From positions 1-15,244 of the forward strand of contig JBPCVQ010000050.1 of the NCBI GenBank assembly GCA_051010395.1: a stretch of DNA of 15,244 nucleotides, in the 5' to 3' direction. Below, piece after piece: positions 1-6,188 of the stretch. Within the stretch, counting starts at the first letter, position 1. Every line of letters begins with the position of its first letter. A program made the translations under genes and the position numbers. The notes under the pieces are model-generated. The model ran no database searches and had not been told where the DNA came from. It saw only the letters and a program-made list of their open reading frames with translations. Origin of the DNA: JANQPX01 sp051010395. GTDB lineage: Bacteria; Pseudomonadota; Alphaproteobacteria; Geminicoccales; Geminicoccaceae.

Positions 1-96
1 ATGATGGGCCATGCCGGCGCTCTCGTGTATCATCCAGACGGCCTGATCGAAGGCGCCTCCGACCCCCGCTCCGACGGCACCGTAGCCACGTGCTAG
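1..96 (+). CDS. ggt: Gamma-glutamyltransferase, C-terminal end only (partial)
   Basis: The window opens inside a reading frame that ends at TAG 94-96. The visible 31 residues include HPDGLIEGASDPRSDG. The GASDPRSDG tail is characteristic of the small subunit of gamma-glutamyltranspeptidases, periplasmic or secreted Ntn-hydrolases that cleave or transfer the gamma-glutamyl group of glutathione. The first two codons are ATG ATG but the frame is open to the left edge, so they are very probably internal methionines. The catalytic Thr and the autoprocessing site would lie outside the window, so activity cannot be judged. The call rests on one short tail motif; another GGT-fold acylase is possible. 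Confidence 0.72.
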   Translation: MMGHAGALVYHPDGLIEGASDPRSDGTVATC

Positions 97-197
97 CAGG
101 CGCCGCCTGCGGGGGGGACTTGCCTGAGCGGCGTTGATGCCCGAGTCTATCGGTCGAGAACTTGGGTGCAAACCGGGGGGCTAGGAAATGCAGGTCA

Positions 198-221
198 AAG
201 TCAACGAAGTGGCCGCGCCAC
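198..221 (+). repeat. Copy 1 of a 24-bp dispersed repeat with a GTGGC/GCCAC mini-hairpin
   Basis: This stretch matches 4682-4705 at 22 of 24 positions in the same orientation. It reads AAGTCAACGAA followed by GTGGC-CGC-GCCAC, a 5-bp stem with a 3-nt loop. Both copies are preceded within about 20 bp by CTAG and a GGAA- or GAAA-like stretch. The hairpin lies directly before the cinA start ATG. It could be a REP-like intergenic element; only two copies are visible. Confidence 0.5.
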
Positions 222-1490
222 ATGAGATGTGAGATTTTGGCTATTGGGACGGAACTGCTGCTCGGGCAGATTGTCGATACCAATTCCTCCTGGATCGGCG
301 GGCAATTGGCGCTTGCCGGCATCGACTCCCATTACCAGACCAAGGTCGGGGACAATCAGGCGCGCATGGTCGAATGCCTGAAGCTCGCCCTTTCCCGCAG
401 CGACGCCGTTATCTGCTGCGGCGGCCTCGGCCCCACCCAGGACGACATCACCCGCGAAGCCATCGCCGAAGTCATGGGGACGAGGCTCGTCAGGCGTGAC
501 GCTATCGCGGAGCATATCCGGGACATGTTCGAGAAACGCGGCCGCGAGATGGCGCCGAGCAATCTTCGCCAGGCGGACGTTCCCGAAGGTGTTGAGCCGA
601 TCAAGGAAATGCCCGGCACCGCCCCCGGCCTCGTCTGTCCGATCGGGAACAAGGTGATCTACGCCGTCCCCGGCGTGCCCCACGAAATGCGCACCATGCT
701 CGAAGGCGCCATCCTCCCGGACCTCAAACGCCGCGCCGGTGTCACGTCAGTCATCAAAAGCCGCGTCCTTCGCACCTGGGGTTTTTCGGAATCCGGCCTC
801 GCCGATCACCTTGCCGGTCGGATCGCCGACCTCGACAACTCCGGGAAGGCCACCCTGGCCTTTCAGGCGAGCGGCATCGAAGGCATCAAGGTCAGAATTA
901 CAGCGAAAGGTCCGGACGCGGACAGCGTTGACTCAGTTCTAAAAGAAGAGGAGGTGTGCCTTCGCACACTTATCGGCGACTACGTTTTTGGTGTTGATGA
1001 CCAGACCATGGAATCGGTCGTCCTCGACCTCCTGCGCGAAGGCGGCCAGAGCCTCGCGGTGGCGGAAGGCATCACATCAGGCCTCCTCGGCAGTCGCCTC
1101 GCGGCGATCGCCGGCTCTTCCGATGTCTTTCGCGGCAGCATCCTGACCGATCAGCCCAAAGTACGAGAAAACCTCTTCGGCCTTCCCGCTGACGCCCCTT
1201 ATGTCACCGAAGAGGCCGCCAAGGCCATGGCAGAGGGCGTCCGAAAACACCTCGCCGCCGATATCGGCCTTGCGGCGACCGGGCACGATGGGCAGGAAGG
1301 TCCTGCACCCAATACTAATGGCATCCAGCCCGGCACGGTCTACCTCGCTATGGCCACCGCCGACGGCGTCTACCCAGCCCAAGTCATGCTCCCCGGCGAC
1401 CGCCGCAGGATCACTCAATATTCGGTCATCAGCCTCCTCAACCTCCTCCGCCGACGCCTCCTCGGCATAACATCACCAGCTGTGCTGTGA
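222..1490 (+). CDS. cinA: CinA-family protein: molybdopterin-binding-like domain plus degenerate NMN-deamidase-like domain
   Basis: 422 residues, the usual CinA length. The N-terminal domain (about 1-170) has the MoaB/MoeA-like molybdopterin-binding fold: EILAIGTELLLGQIVDTN at 4-21, CGGLGPTQDDITREA at 66-80 and VPGVPHEMRTMLE at 149-161. In many bacteria the C-terminal domain (about 265-415) is the nicotinamide mononucleotide deamidase PncC. Here its signature is altered: AEGITSG (281-287) replaces the family AESCTGG, LTDQPK (308-313) replaces the usual AYSNxxK but keeps the lysine, and TGHDGQEG (353-360) replaces TGIAGPGG. The C-terminal fold is probably kept, but deamidase activity is doubtful. 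I start at ATG 222 because MRCEILAIGTE matches the family N-terminus; the frame runs on to TTG 162, which would add 20 unlike residues. The 24-bp repeat at 198-221 abuts the start codon, and no good ribosome-binding site is seen. Confidence 0.85.
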   Translation: MRCEILAIGTELLLGQIVDTNSSWIGGQLALAGIDSHYQTKVGDNQARMVECLKLALSRSDAVICCGGLGPTQDDITREAIAEVMGTRLVRRDAIAEHIRDMFEKRGREMAPSNLRQADVPEGVEPIKEMPGTAPGLVCPIGNKVIYAVPGVPHEMRTMLEGAILPDLKRRAGVTSVIKSRVLRTWGFSESGLADHLAGRIADLDNSGKATLAFQASGIEGIKVRITAKGPDADSVDSVLKEEEVCLRTLIGDYVFGVDDQTMESVVLDLLREGGQSLAVAEGITSGLLGSRLAAIAGSSDVFRGSILTDQPKVRENLFGLPADAPYVTEEAAKAMAEGVRKHLAADIGLAATGHDGQEGPAPNTNGIQPGTVYLAMATADGVYPAQVMLPGDRRRITQYSVISLLNLLRRRLLGITSPAVL

Positions 1491-1590
1491 GCACGGCATT
1501 GACTCGGATCGCTGGAACCCGGATTGACGGTATGCGGCCAAGTTTTCAGAGTGTTTGAAGGTTCCAACCGACGCTGAAGGAGGCCTAGTG

Positions 1591-2301
1591 ATGCAGCTTA
1601 AAGACTTCAAAGCCCTGACCTTCGACGTCTACGGCACCCTGATCGACTGGGAAAGCGGCATGATCGAAGGCCTCAAGCCGCTCACCGAGCGGGTGGCCCG
1701 CCCCCTGACTAGAGAAGAAATCCTGCAGGCTCACGCCCACCACGAAAGCACCGCCCAGCGCTGGACCCCGGCCAAGCGCTACCGGGACCTCCTCCCCACC
1801 GTCTATCGGCGGCTCGCCGAGGAGTGGGGCCTGGAGACGACCTGGGACGAATGCGAAACCTACGGCCGCTCCGTCGACACCTGGCCCGCCTTCCCCGACA
1901 GCGCGGACGCCCTAGCCGAACTCAAAAAACACTACAAACTCTTCGTCCTCACCAACACCGACAACCAAAGCTTCTCCCACGCCAACGCCAAGCTCGGCGT
2001 CCAGTTCGACGGCATCTACACAGCCGAAGACATCGGCTCCTACAAACCCGCCCCCAGAAACTTCCAATACATGCTCGAGAGCCTAGCGCGGCTCGGCGTT
2101 GACAAGAAAGACGTCCTGCACGTCGCCGAAAGCCTCTTCCACGACCACACCCAAGCCAACGCCTTCAACCTAGCCAACTGCTGGATCCACCGCCAACACG
2201 ACCGAGAAGGCTTCGGCGCAACAATGAACCCCGGCGACATGCCAACCTACGACTTCCGCTTCACCAGCATGTCAGATTTCGTGGACGTACGACGGCGTTG
2301 A
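1591..2301 (+). CDS. Haloacid dehalogenase type II family HAD hydrolase
   Basis: 236 residues, typical for this subfamily. The HAD motifs appear in order: FDVYGTL at 11-17 with nucleophile Asp12; LTNTDN at 120-125 as motif II; SYKPAP at 150-155 with Lys152 as motif III; and VAESLFHDH at 178-186 with the acidic Mg-binding or structural residues. Family members form an aspartyl intermediate and hydrolyse C-halogen or phosphate-ester bonds. The VAESLFHDH version differs from the SSNxWDxxG motif of proven L-2-haloacid dehalogenases, so the substrate is unknown. ATG 1591 is chosen because GAAGGAGG (1576-1583) sits 7 nt upstream; the frame also opens at TTG 1555. It lies 100 bp after cinA, and a TTGACG at 1524-1529 could be a -35 with only a poor -10. 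C-ending codons are heavily preferred. Confidence 0.85.
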   Translation: MQLKDFKALTFDVYGTLIDWESGMIEGLKPLTERVARPLTREEILQAHAHHESTAQRWTPAKRYRDLLPTVYRRLAEEWGLETTWDECETYGRSVDTWPAFPDSADALAELKKHYKLFVLTNTDNQSFSHANAKLGVQFDGIYTAEDIGSYKPAPRNFQYMLESLARLGVDKKDVLHVAESLFHDHTQANAFNLANCWIHRQHDREGFGATMNPGDMPTYDFRFTSMSDFVDVRRR

Positions 2302-2523
2302 CTTGGTTTTCCCCAGATGCGGACGCGCCGTGCTTACCATTCGGTATCATGCCTTCCTTTGCTCTACGCCTCGTCTGGACGTTCTTCTTTATTTTCTTAG
2401 CGAAGCCATACTAGGCCTACGTCGCATCAGATCGTAAATTCTACCTCAATGCATATGATAATTGCTTATAAAGAAATTTTAGATAGAACACGCGCTGCGG
2501 TATTCGCTGAGGGTCACTTAGCT

Positions 2524-2897
2524 ATGTTCGATACGATCAACATGCGTTTCTGGGCACTGCCCTTGTGGGGGCGTTTCACGGTGATCGTCCCGGTGCTGTT
2601 TGTGCTTGAGGCAACTTTTATGGCCTGGGGGGCGCGCGCTCCTTTGTCACCTCGTGGCTACAGTCCTATGTAGTGGTGGTCATATATTGGGTTGGCACTC
2701 TTGGTGCGTTGGTACTCGCCATCTGGGCAGGCTGCAAAACAGGCCAGATCGCCAATCGTACTTGGCTTGGTTGGATCGTCGGAACCGTGATGTTCCTTGC
2801 TTGCACCTATGTCAGTGGCTTTGCTTGGGAGATCGCTGGCATCGGCTGGCGCATTAAGCTGATGAATGACACCAGCAGTACAGCGGAGTATTATTAG
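2524..2897 (+). pseudogene. Small three-helix membrane protein, reading frame broken in a G6 run
   Basis: Two adjacent frames make sense as one gene. Frame 1 from ATG 2524 (GAGGG at 2509-2513, 10 nt upstream) encodes MFDTINMRFWALPLWGRF, then a hydrophobic helix up to ATFMAWGAR, and then runs out of frame into APLSPRGYSPM and a stop at 2671-2673. The -1 frame from about 2631 continues as GARSFVTSWLQSYVVVVIYW, a second long hydrophobic helix, then a third around TWLGWIVGTVMFLACTYV, ending KLMNDTSSTAEYY at 2897. The switch falls in the six Gs at 2627-2632; one more G would restore a 124-residue protein. The membrane-helix pattern continues smoothly across the join. The frame could also begin at ATG 2449, but that leader is AT-rich and featureless. 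I do not recognise the family. Sequencing error, a real null allele or programmed -1 frameshifting are all possible. A TATGAT at 2454-2459 could be a -10 element. Confidence 0.55.
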
Positions 2898-2968
2898 GAT
2901 AGCGAGATGAGAGCCGTCAGGAAATGATATCAAAGAATTGGCGCAGCCTGATGCGAAGATTTAGAGCG

Positions 2969-3190
2969 TCAATTTCCTTCAACTGGAAATTGTTCTCTGT
3001 CATCTTCCGGAGTCTCTCCACCACTTTCCACCAAGCCATCATACGACAATAGCTTGTCGAGCTCGGCTTCTGACAATCCTGTTGTCAAAGCATTCCAAGC
3101 ATGTTCAGCATCAGTTACCATAGATGGTGTGCTGTGGCGCAGCTTCTTTGCTGGCTCAAGCCGTTCGGCAGGCATTGCGTATGCCTCCAT
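2969..3190 (-). CDS. Hypothetical 73-residue protein with acidic C-terminus, paired with the GNAT gene
   Basis: I do not recognise this protein. It begins MEAYAMPAERLEPAKK, has a basic/polar N-terminal third, a probable helix around DAEHAWNALTTGLSEAELDK and an acidic, disordered-looking tail (ETPEDDREQF, ending PVEGN). No membrane segment, signal peptide or cysteine is seen. Its ATG starts 3 bp after the TGA of the upstream GNAT gene, and AGGAG (about 3199-3203, - strand) lies 8 nt before it inside the end of that gene. The spacing argues for a real, translationally coupled gene. Small size, charge asymmetry and tight coupling would fit a partner, inhibitor or substrate of the acetyltransferase, but nothing in the sequence proves a toxin-antitoxin relation. 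Its last codons form the hairpin at 2970-2992. Confidence 0.6.
   Translation of the reverse strand: MEAYAMPAERLEPAKKLRHSTPSMVTDAEHAWNALTTGLSEAELDKLLSYDGLVESGGETPEDDREQFPVEGN
2970..2992. terminator. Perfect 8-bp hairpin between convergent genes (candidate weak terminator)
   Basis: CAATTTCC (2970-2977) and GGAAATTG (2985-2992) are exact inverted complements around a 7-nt loop. The structure overlaps the last codons of the 73-residue protein gene and lies about 70 bp beyond the stop of the convergent membrane-protein gene. The + strand side is followed by TTCTCTGT, a poor U-tract; the - strand side has none. Only three of the eight pairs are G-C, so termination would be weak. Confidence 0.35.
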
Positions 3191-3193
3191 GGT

Positions 3194-3721
3194 TCAAACT
3201 CCTAACATAAAACTATCACCGTTCGGGCTCTTCTCAAGACTAAAGCCAAATCGCTCGTACCATGAGACGAGATCGTCATTCGCCGGCTCCCAAATCCAGA
3301 GCTGCGAGAGACCTCTCTTTTCTTTATAAACTCTGAATACTAAAAGAAAGATAAACGTGATCTTCCCTTTTAGCACATGTCCTCGATCAGGGGTGCTTTC
3401 GAGAGCTTTTATAACGACTGCTGATTGATTAATTTTTGCCCAAGCTAAGCCTAAAAGAGTATCTGTTTCAGTGTCCCAAATTGCCACGCCCATACTGGAA
3501 TATTTCCTTTCGCACAGCGACCGCAAACTTGGCCAATCCCACCCACCATTTGGCGGAAGGCGATCACTCTTTGGTCGCCACTGTTCGTTCCATGCATGGT
3601 CAGAGGCTTGGTCAAAAAGTGAAAGGCGTACGCCCCCATAGCCTTTCTCACGGAAGATATATTCTGCTTCCGTAAGGCAGCGTAGCTGAATATCTCTCAA
3701 TGAATGACGAGTTAGGAGCAT
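3194..3721 (-). CDS. GNAT-like N-acetyltransferase (divergent)
   Basis: 175 residues. The C-terminal half has the GNAT shape: a strand GVAIWDTETDTLLGLAWAKI (78-97), a central segment, then LWIWEPANDDLVSWYERFGF (141-160). The last resembles the family's beta5-alpha4 region, in which an Asn/Asp-rich turn precedes a helix ending in Y-x-x-x-GF. The acetyl-CoA loop is unclear: the expected (R/Q)xxGxG/A is represented only by PDRGHVLKGK (111-120). The N-terminal 70 residues, rich in Trp and Arg, match nothing I know. The substrate is unknown; small molecule, protein N-terminus or tRNA are all possible for GNATs. Start ATG 3721 has only GAGG directly adjacent, so the start is uncertain. It is the first gene of a two-gene unit with the 73-residue protein. 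Codon and base composition are AT-richer than in the flanking cob genes, which suggests acquisition by transfer. Confidence 0.65.
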   Translation of the reverse strand: MLLTRHSLRDIQLRCLTEAEYIFREKGYGGVRLSLFDQASDHAWNEQWRPKSDRLPPNGGWDWPSLRSLCERKYSSMGVAIWDTETDTLLGLAWAKINQSAVVIKALESTPDRGHVLKGKITFIFLLVFRVYKEKRGLSQLWIWEPANDDLVSWYERFGFSLEKSPNGDSFMLGV

Positions 3722-3855
3722 CCTCGATATACCCGCGCCGAGACAGATTGATCGTCTCTACTTTGGCAGCGGATGGTTAATCGAACGTAAACGCTGTCAA
3801 TTAATTTTCCGAGGCTGAAATTGGATACATTTGCTTACTCAGCTTGGGAGTTCGG

Positions 3856-4614
3856 CTAACCGGACTTTTCCAGAACCGAAACGGCGATTAGGCTCACTCC
3901 GCAAACAATTTGTTGCAAACCACCGAGAACATCCCCCGTTATCCCACCGATCTGGCTTTGAGAGAAACTCAGAAAGACGCCGGCAACAATGAAGGACACG
4001 GCGATCAGGACGGCCGCCGCCGAGGGCGGCAGGCAAAGAAGAGCTGCCACCATCCCAATCCCGACACCAAGAAAAACCTGCCCACACCGCGGCCTCCCCG
4101 CCGAAGCCGCCAGCCCCTCCGCCCGTGCCTGAGGCATTAGCCACATCGCGACCGGCATGGCGGCACGGGACAAGGCCGCGGCGGCGATGAGGCCGGCCGC
4201 CACGGCCTCCGGCTGGGCGAGATGCGTGATCGCGGCGATACGTAAACCGAGGCTGAGGATCAGCCCGATGGTGCCGTAGGTGCCGATGCGGCTGTCGCGC
4301 ATGATGTCGAGCTTTTGCTCGCGGGTGCGGCCTCCACCGAAGCCGTCGCAGACGTCGGCGAGGCCGTCTTCGTGCAGGGCGCCGGTCATCAGGACCTGTG
4401 TGGTGACGGTGAGAATGGCCGCGATCACCGGCGGCAGGTTGCAAAAAACCGCGACAGCGTAAACGAGGCTCGCGCCGAGCCCGACGAGGACGCCGACCAG
4501 GGGGAACATGTGGACGCTGTCCCGGAGGTCCTCCATGGTCCAGTGGCTCTGGAGCCCTGCTGGGATGGGGAGGCGGGTCAGGAACTGGGTGGCGATCAGG
4601 AAGTGTCTGAACAT
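3856..4614 (-). CDS. cobS: Adenosylcobinamide-GDP ribazoletransferase (cobalamin synthase; CobV)
   Basis: 252 residues, normal for the family. This inner-membrane enzyme joins adenosylcobinamide-GDP to alpha-ribazole or its phosphate, releasing GMP and completing the nucleotide loop of adenosylcobalamin. The sequence has the diagnostic HEDGLADVCDGFGGG motif followed by KLDIMRDSRIGTYG (about residues 80-115; Asp-rich, Mg-binding), several hydrophobic helices, and GGITGDVLGGLQQI near the C-terminus. Start ATG 4614 has a GGGGA-like element 5 nt upstream. It lies 90 bp downstream of cobB on the same strand and probably shares its transcript. The gene is called cobV in the Pseudomonas denitrificans nomenclature. 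It forms the left border of the B12 cluster, next to the AT-rich islet. Confidence 0.95.
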   Translation of the reverse strand: MFRHFLIATQFLTRLPIPAGLQSHWTMEDLRDSVHMFPLVGVLVGLGASLVYAVAVFCNLPPVIAAILTVTTQVLMTGALHEDGLADVCDGFGGGRTREQKLDIMRDSRIGTYGTIGLILSLGLRIAAITHLAQPEAVAAGLIAAAALSRAAMPVAMWLMPQARAEGLAASAGRPRCGQVFLGVGIGMVAALLCLPPSAAAVLIAVSFIVAGVFLSFSQSQIGGITGDVLGGLQQIVCGVSLIAVSVLEKSG

Positions 4615-4681
4615 GTGATCCCCAGGCCGCCGCCCGTCCTCAAACGTGGCCGCATACCGTCGATCTTGGTTCTAGCGGAAG

Positions 4682-4705
4682 AAGTCAATGAAGTGGCCAC
4701 GCCAC
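4682..4705 (+). repeat. Copy 2 of the 24-bp dispersed repeat with GTGGC/GCCAC mini-hairpin
   Basis: This copy reads AAGTCAATGAA then GTGGC-CAC-GCCAC, matching 198-221 except at two positions: C/T at the ninth base and G/A inside the loop. The stem is unchanged while the loop differs. It sits in the cobB-cobS gap, touching the first base of the cobB stop codon (complement of 4705-4707). On the transcribed strand there is no U-tract, so it is not a standard terminator. Confidence 0.5.
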
Positions 4706-6093
4706 TAGTCGCGGACGACGTGGAGGGGGGCGGTGGTTTTGAAGTCGGCATCCGAGGGTTCGGTGACCCGGTCGATCAGGTGCATGTAGGAGCCCGCGAC
4801 CGAGCCAGCAAGGAGGCCTTGCAGCCCCTTATCCTGACCGCGCGCATCCTTGGCGGCGAAGAGCGACTGGGCTTTGTCCAAGTCAACGCTGCCGACGTTC
4901 GGCTCGACGCTGGAGTAGTGGAATTCGTGGGCGCGGAAGTTGGTGCCGGCGGGGCCGAGAGGGGAGGGTTGCTGGAGGGTGAGGCTGCGATAGCCGAGAT
5001 TGCGCTTGGGCTTTTCGAAGCTGGTGGTGACCGGCAGCAGTCCGGCCATCGCGTGGCGTTCGCCTTCCTTGTCGATCAGCCCGTCGCCCAACACCATGAA
5101 CCCGCCGCATTCACCGTAAATAAAGGCGCTCCTCGCCGCTGCCCGCCTTAGCCCGTCCAAAAAGTCGCGGCTGTCGGCCAACCGACCCGCATGCAGCTCG
5201 GGATAGCCGCCGGGCAGATAGACGGCATCCGCATCCTCGGCCGGCGGCTGGTCCGCGAGCGGCGAGAACGTGGTGACTTCAGCGCCGGCCTGGCGCCAGC
5301 CATCGAGCACCGCCGGGTAGGTAAAGGCGAACGCCAGGTCTTCGGCTACTGCGATCCTTTGTCCGAGCGGCCGAAGCGGGCAGGGCGGCGGGCCGTAGAG
5401 GCCAAGCCCGAAGGGGCGGGCCAGGCGCTGGAACTGATCGAGATCCAGATGCTCGGCGACGATCGCCGCCGCCTCGTCCAAGAAGCTCTCCAGTGTCGGC
5501 TTCTCGTCCGCCTGAACAAGCCCCAGATGCCGGGACGGCAATTCGAGCCTCGGGTCGGTGGGGAGGCAGCCGATCACCGGCTGGGAGAAGTGGTCATCGC
5601 AGGCGCGTTTCAGGAGGTCCGCATGGATCTCGCTGGCCACCCGGTTGAAGATGATGCCGGCGACGTCGACATCTTCCCGATGATTGATGAACCCGCCGAC
5701 CAGAGCCGCAGCCGACGCCCCCATGCGTCCGGCATCGACCACCAGCACCACGGGCATGTCGAACAGGCTGGCGAGATCCCCGGTCGATCCCTGGCCGATC
5801 AGCGCCCCATCGAAGAGGCCCATCACGCCTTCACCGATCACCAGATCGACGCCCGTGCAAATCCGGTCGCCCAAACCGGACAGTGTCTCGATACGCATCG
5901 CCCAACTGTCCAGGTTAGGACAGATCCGTCCGGATGCGCGCGCATGAAACACCGGATCGATGTAATCCGGTCCCACCTTGAACGATCCAACCTTCTGGCC
6001 TTGTCCGCGCAGAGCGCGTAAAAGGGCCAGGGTCACGGTGGTTTTACCGCTGCCGGAGGCGGGTGCGGCGACAATCACGCCCGGCGCGCTCAT
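4705..6093 (-). CDS. cobB: Cobyrinate / hydrogenobyrinate a,c-diamide synthase
   Basis: 462 residues. The enzyme uses glutamine and ATP to amidate the a- and c-side chains of cobyrinic or hydrogenobyrinic acid (CobB/CbiA family, cytoplasmic). The N-terminal dethiobiotin-synthetase-like domain starts with the P-loop APASGSGKTT (10-19), followed by KVGPDYIDPVFH (39-50) and GEGVMGLFDG (88-97). The C-terminal class I glutamine amidotransferase domain carries LPGGYPELHA (293-302), the nucleophile Cys329 in YGECGGF, and His438 in GSYMHLID. All catalytic elements look intact. Start ATG 6093 has a weak AAGG 4 nt upstream. It is transcribed divergently from cbiD across 95 bp. Whether its substrate already contains cobalt depends on the pathway; CbiX nearby suggests cobyrinate, making it CbiA-like in function. 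Confidence 0.96.
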   Translation of the reverse strand: MSAPGVIVAAPASGSGKTTVTLALLRALRGQGQKVGSFKVGPDYIDPVFHARASGRICPNLDSWAMRIETLSGLGDRICTGVDLVIGEGVMGLFDGALIGQGSTGDLASLFDMPVVLVVDAGRMGASAAALVGGFINHREDVDVAGIIFNRVASEIHADLLKRACDDHFSQPVIGCLPTDPRLELPSRHLGLVQADEKPTLESFLDEAAAIVAEHLDLDQFQRLARPFGLGLYGPPPCPLRPLGQRIAVAEDLAFAFTYPAVLDGWRQAGAEVTTFSPLADQPPAEDADAVYLPGGYPELHAGRLADSRDFLDGLRRAAARSAFIYGECGGFMVLGDGLIDKEGERHAMAGLLPVTTSFEKPKRNLGYRSLTLQQPSPLGPAGTNFRAHEFHYSSVEPNVGSVDLDKAQSLFAAKDARGQDKGLQGLLAGSVAGSYMHLIDRVTEPSDADFKTTAPLHVVRD

Positions 6094-6188
6094 CGAGCCT
6101 TGCCGTATTCGCGGAATTGCCTAAAACTCGCTCCTTCCATGGCCGTGCATCTTCTCTCATTGGGGTGTGCGCTTTGACGGGGCGATCG
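6094..6188. promoter_or_regulatory. Divergent cobB-cbiD intergenic region
   Basis: These 95 bp separate the two start codons and must hold promoters or leaders for both directions. I see no convincing -35/-10 pair, palindrome or B12-riboswitch core. Treat this as a position for regulation, not a recognised element. Confidence 0.35.

Noticed and set aside
162..221. TTG 162 as the start of cinA
   Set aside because: It would add 20 residues with no similarity to CinA N-termini, whereas ATG 222 gives the canonical beginning.
2449..2673. Independent 74-codon gene
   Set aside because: Its last 11 residues are the out-of-frame continuation of a membrane protein, and a second frame continues the helix pattern; treated as one broken gene starting at ATG 2524.
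3740..3758. GAGAC-N9-GTCTC inverted repeat before the GNAT gene as an operator
   Set aside because: A 5-bp stem with a 9-nt loop is common by chance, and no promoter elements of good quality flank it.
3795..3800. TTGACA (- strand) as the GNAT -35 element
   Set aside because: No acceptable -10 element lies 16-18 nt downstream, so the promoter is not supported.
4315..5151. 278-codon + strand frame across cobS and cobB
   Set aside because: Compositional shadow spanning parts of two well-supported genes, with no recognisable motifs.
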